This document shows positions 61,475 to 64,000 of a DNA stretch of 64,000 nucleotides, piece by piece (the first letter of the stretch is position 1; each line of letters begins with the position of its first letter). A program made the position numbers and the translations under genes. This DNA comes from Specibacter cremeus. GTDB lineage: Bacteria > Actinomycetota > Actinomycetes > Actinomycetales > Micrococcaceae. The DNA is taken from assembly GCF_003946885.1 (NCBI RefSeq), contig NZ_RWKQ01000011.1, positions 1-64,000 on the forward strand. Direction: 5' to 3'. Below the pieces are notes generated by a model. The model made no database searches. It saw only the letters and a program-made list of their open reading frames with translations, and was not told the origin of the DNA.

Positions 61475-61610
61475 GGACACCTGGGCCGCGCGGTCAACGA
61501 TCGCCAAGCCAAGAGGGAAGCGCGCGGAAAACAGCCAAAGCTCTCCACGGTCAAACGCCGGCACCTGCTCGCCCTGAACACGGCCGGCACCCACACCGTT
61601 GCACGGGTCC
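61475..61610 (+). pseudogene. Remnant of a serine recombinase (resolvase) C-terminus
   Basis: The frame around RQAKREARGKQPKLSTVKRRHLLALNTAGTHTVA matches the linker and first HTH helix of Tn3/invertase-type resolvases (RGKQPKLSxxxxxHLxxLHxxGEHTxxEL). The second HTH helix and the catalytic domain are missing. It indicates past activity of a mobile element near the broken ABC genes. Confidence 0.5.
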
Positions 61611-61613
61611 GTG

Positions 61614-61952
61614 TCAGGCAACCGCTTTCTCGACGAGCGCGCGAATCTTGGCCTCCGTCGCAGCATCCAGCGAGGTGATGGTCCACGCGACCGGGTGCAT
61701 GTGGGCGCCCTCCTCACGTGCGGGGTTCACCACTTCGCCAAAGCCGAACGCGATGAAGTCCTTATCCGGTTTGATGTAGCAGATGTCCTTGCCGTCCTTC
61801 ACATAGAACGGGAGTCCCCAGCGCACGATCGGCTCTAACGAGGGCGCGCTCTCCCGGATGATGCTATGCAGGCGTTCTCCAATCTCCCGGTACTGTGCGG
61901 GGGCTTCACTGAGTTTGGTGAGAACGGCCGCGTCACCCTTCTTCGTGAACAT
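61614..61952 (-). CDS. DUF1801 domain protein
   Basis: A 112-residue small soluble protein of the DUF1801/YdhG-like fold. Typical stretches are IRESAPSLEPIVRWGLPFYVKDGKDICYI and DFIAFGFGEVV, with a helical C-terminus. Function is unknown. The ATG at 61952 follows GGAGG by 10 nt; a TTG 9 nt earlier would be too close to it. Confidence 0.8.
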   Translation of the reverse strand: MFTKKGDAAVLTKLSEAPAQYREIGERLHSIIRESAPSLEPIVRWGLPFYVKDGKDICYIKPDKDFIAFGFGEVVNPAREEGAHMHPVAWTITSLDAATEAKIRALVEKAVA

Positions 61953-62304
61953 CGTGCTCAAGCCTCCTTCAAGTGGTCGTCAGGCAATTGTTGTAGCCGG
62001 CCTCGTGCGCCCGTGGACCACCGACGGCGTCCGCGACCGGCGACGGTGCCAAGCCTACGTCGCCGGGGCGGAGGTAGTCGAGGCCTGCAACCCAATCGAG
62101 GCAAGCCGCGATCCGGCCGGGCTCTTCGTGGTCGACGAGGATGCGCACACAACCGGCGACGCGCAACTCGGCATCCTGCGACCCCGGGTTCACCAAGCCC
62201 AACTGGGAGCAGATCACGATTCGAGACCATGACGCCTGGGACCATAAGCGCGTCGTCGTCGATACGGCAACCTTGAACGGGAAGAGTTCGTGTGCCTGTG
62301 CAAG
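61953..62304. other. 352-bp stretch without a recognisable gene
   Basis: Several overlapping frames of 80-150 codons exist on both strands, but none has family features, a ribosome site or sensible composition. One minus-strand frame (62217-61969, with AGCVRILVDHEEPGRIAACLDWVAGLDYL) looks most protein-like and may be the residue of a lost gene. It is part of the debris zone between the broken and the intact ABC systems. Confidence 0.4.
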
Positions 62305-63087
62305 CTACCGGGTTTCCCATCGGAACCAGCGGATTCCGATGAAGGCGAACCCGATGATGTACCCGGCGCAGGCAAGCAGCGAATAGATGTCCTGATTGTT
62401 CCACGCTGCCCCGCCCAGCACATCCGAGAAGAGGGTCATGAGGGCTCCCACAGGTGACCAGCCGGAAATCGACTTCACCGTGTCGCCGAGGATTCCAGTG
62501 CTGCCGATGATGCCGAGGAGCACCAGGATGATGAAGAGGACGCGGCCGATCGCGTTGACGGCGCTGGTGGATGGGACCAGCCCGACGAGGGCTTGCCCGA
62601 TTGCCAAGAACACCGCTGCGCCGAGGACGGCGACGGCGAGCACGAGAGCGTACTGACCGACGGTGGGTGTCAGCCCGTGCACGATCACGCCGACGATGAC
62701 AACGACAATGGACGCGATCAGGTTGGTGACCACTTGGACGCAGAGTCGACTGGTCATGATCATCCAGGTCGGTGCCGGGGTGACTCGGAGTCGTTGCAGC
62801 ACGCCGACCTCTCTGTCGTGCGCGAGGTTCAGGCTGTAGCCCAGGACACAGGACGTGATCAGGCCAATGGTCAAAGCCAGGCCGATGGTCAACTCCGCTC
62901 CGCCGAGACGTGCGGTGCGGGCGCCGAGGCTGGTGGCCACCACGATGACGATCGGAAGGAGGATGCTCAAGGTCGCTGAAACCCTGTTTCGGAGCAGAAC
63001 GATGGCGTCGGCACGGAGCAGCGAACGCATCGCCAGACCCAGCGGCGGACGGACGGTGTCACTCTGTGGATCAATCACGGATCTCAC
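62305..63087 (-). CDS. ABC-2 type transporter permease
   Basis: A 260-residue permease with six membrane helices. It opens with RSLLRADAIVLLRNRVSATLSILLPIVIV; YSLNLAHDREVGVLQRLRVTPAPTWMIM is the typical cytoplasmic loop, and LLGIIGSTGILGDTVKSISGWSPVGALM is the conserved ABC-2 C-terminal part. It is likely a drug or peptide exporter. The start is GTG (63087 or 63078), overlapping the ATPase stop. The DNA appears less GC-rich than the core, suggesting acquisition. Confidence 0.9.
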   Translation of the reverse strand: MRSVIDPQSDTVRPPLGLAMRSLLRADAIVLLRNRVSATLSILLPIVIVVATSLGARTARLGGAELTIGLALTIGLITSCVLGYSLNLAHDREVGVLQRLRVTPAPTWMIMTSRLCVQVVTNLIASIVVVIVGVIVHGLTPTVGQYALVLAVAVLGAAVFLAIGQALVGLVPSTSAVNAIGRVLFIILVLLGIIGSTGILGDTVKSISGWSPVGALMTLFSDVLGGAAWNNQDIYSLLACAGYIIGFAFIGIRWFRWETR

Positions 63088-63856
63088 TTCCCGTCAGTCC
63101 GATGAAAACGTCTTCCAGGGTGACTGGGCCATGGGCGACTTCCAGCACTCGCGGATCGTCTTTGTGTTTCTCGATCAACTCTGCCGGGGTTCCGGTGGTC
63201 AGCAGGGCACCATGGTCGATGATCGCCACGCGATCGCACACCGCTTGGGCTTCCTCCATCGAGTGGGTGGTCAGAAGGATGCTGCGTCCCGCGCCTCGCG
63301 CCTGCTCGATCCGCTGCCACAGTGCGCGTCGCGACTGCGGGTCCAACCCCGCAGTCGGTTCGTCCAGCAGGAGGAGGAGCGGCTCGTGGATTGTCGCGAT
63401 ATATAACGCCATCCGTTGTTGCTGGCCGCCGGATAACTGTTTGAACCGTTTGCCCAGTTCCGCGTCGAGTCCGATCGTGCGCATGCTCGCGTCGATCTGC
63501 TCACGAGAAAGGTGCACCCCGTACAAGCCCGCATAGAGTTTCGCGATCTGTTCAATGCTCAACTCGGCCTGGAAGCTGGAGGATTGCAGCTGGACCCCCA
63601 GGCGGGCTTTTGCCTCCAACGGATGCTGCACCGTGTCGATGCCATCGATCAGCGATCGCCCCGACTTCGGCTTCACCAACCCTTCAATAGCGCTGAGCGT
63701 GCTCGTCTTACCCGCCCCATTGGGTCCGAGCAGTCCGAAGATCTCCCCGCGATCAATGCGAAAACTGACACCGCCAACGGCGACCCTCGCGCCATAGGCG
63801 ACCCGGAGATTATCGACTGCCAACACGGGCGGCGGCAACTGGCTCGCATCACTCAT
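63071..63856 (-). CDS. ABC transporter ATP-binding protein (drug exporter type)
   Basis: A 261-residue ATPase with Walker A GPNGAGKTS (about residue 40), signature LSGGQQQRMAL, Walker B LLLLDEPTAGLDP and H-loop LLTTHSMEEA. The Q-loop area reads LGVQLQSSSFQAELS. It pairs with the permease downstream (17-nt overlap). It resembles CcmA/DrrA-like exporters, including the long form of the Q-loop region. Confidence 0.93.
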   Translation of the reverse strand: MSDASQLPPPVLAVDNLRVAYGARVAVGGVSFRIDRGEIFGLLGPNGAGKTSTLSAIEGLVKPKSGRSLIDGIDTVQHPLEAKARLGVQLQSSSFQAELSIEQIAKLYAGLYGVHLSREQIDASMRTIGLDAELGKRFKQLSGGQQQRMALYIATIHEPLLLLLDEPTAGLDPQSRRALWQRIEQARGAGRSILLTTHSMEEAQAVCDRVAIIDHGALLTTGTPAELIEKHKDDPRVLEVAHGPVTLEDVFIGLTGSEIRD

Positions 63857-63916
63857 CGAGACTTATCCCTTCAGGACAGGTGCCCCGGCCACATGCGCCC
63901 GGAGCGAGGCGGATGC

Positions 63917-64000
63917 TCATTCGCTCTTCAGCGTGATGCCGAGGTCCGGTTTGACGAATGTGGCGACGTACACGGGCCAGATCTGGGCCCCACGGCACCA
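63917..64000 (-). CDS. 3' end of a gene cut by the right edge
   Basis: The last 27 codons of a minus-strand frame end ...IWPVYVATFVKPDLGITLKSE with TGA at 63919-63917. It is upstream of and co-directional with the ABC exporter genes, 60 bp before the ATPase start, so it is probably in the same operon. Too little remains to name it. Confidence 0.5.
   Translation of the reverse strand, partial: WCRGAQIWPVYVATFVKPDLGITLKSE

Overview
The window is high-GC DNA with the gene content and signals of an actinobacterium of the Micrococcales, most like Arthrobacter and relatives (Micrococcaceae). The evidence is an RpfB-type resuscitation factor, a WhiB regulator, mycothiol conjugate amidase (Mca), several families mostly restricted to Actinobacteria (DUF3499, DUF4245, DUF4307, DUF5719, TIGR03089), GTG/TTG starts, and many genes whose start codon lies 6-8 nt after a TANNNT box (predicted leaderless mRNAs). 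No rRNA, tRNA, CRISPR array or intact insertion sequence was seen.

Layout. 0-7 kb: rpfB and tatD run leftward, divergent from a moxR-DUF58-transglutaminase operon. 7-12 kb: a PaiB-like protein, a DMT exporter head-to-head with a MocR regulator, a strong shared terminator, and a succinate-semialdehyde dehydrogenase with an unusual triple TGTACA repeat upstream. 12-24 kb: rsmI, protein O-mannosyltransferase and an MFS carrier; membrane proteins (TIGR01906/DUF1461, SpoIIM-like, RDD); a prepilin peptidase coupled to an L,D-transpeptidase; ahcY with a metallo-hydrolase; Trm112 and DUF3499. 24-31 kb: a metallopeptidase-like gene, a DUF5719 protein, a very large glycosyltransferase-2 membrane protein and a WhiB2-like regulator. 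31-42 kb: GtrA, purK-purE, an LCP ligase, manA, a FemAB-like ligase, glpX, carbonic anhydrase and fumC. 42-48 kb: a TetR-drug exporter pair with an elaborate nested operator, NUDIX, PhoH2, a short-chain cis-prenyl transferase and a hemolysin III-type protein. 49-51 kb: a small islet of unfamiliar genes (a winged-helix-like protein, a 2TM-GAF protein and a 62-residue basic protein) that looks inserted into the core. 51-59 kb: a DUF255 thioredoxin protein, mca, greA, ilvA, an AI-2E family exporter and a small HTH/Clp-N pair. 59-64 kb: a frameshifted and truncated ABC exporter fused to a fragment of an S66 peptidase, a serine-recombinase remnant, other debris, and an intact ABC-2 exporter of lower apparent GC.

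Much of the core concerns the cell envelope: RpfB, L,D-transpeptidase, LCP ligase, FemAB-like ligase, GT2 protein, O-mannosyltransferase, prenyl transferase and ManA. Direct repeats of GTNACC with an 11-bp period occur upstream of rpfB and between the prenyl-transferase and hemolysin III genes. They resemble OmpR-type (MtrA-like) sites and may link these genes to envelope control. Two dispersed hairpin families sit at gene 3' ends. The likeliest places for something new are the 48.9-51.2 kb islet and the rearranged 60-62 kb zone.
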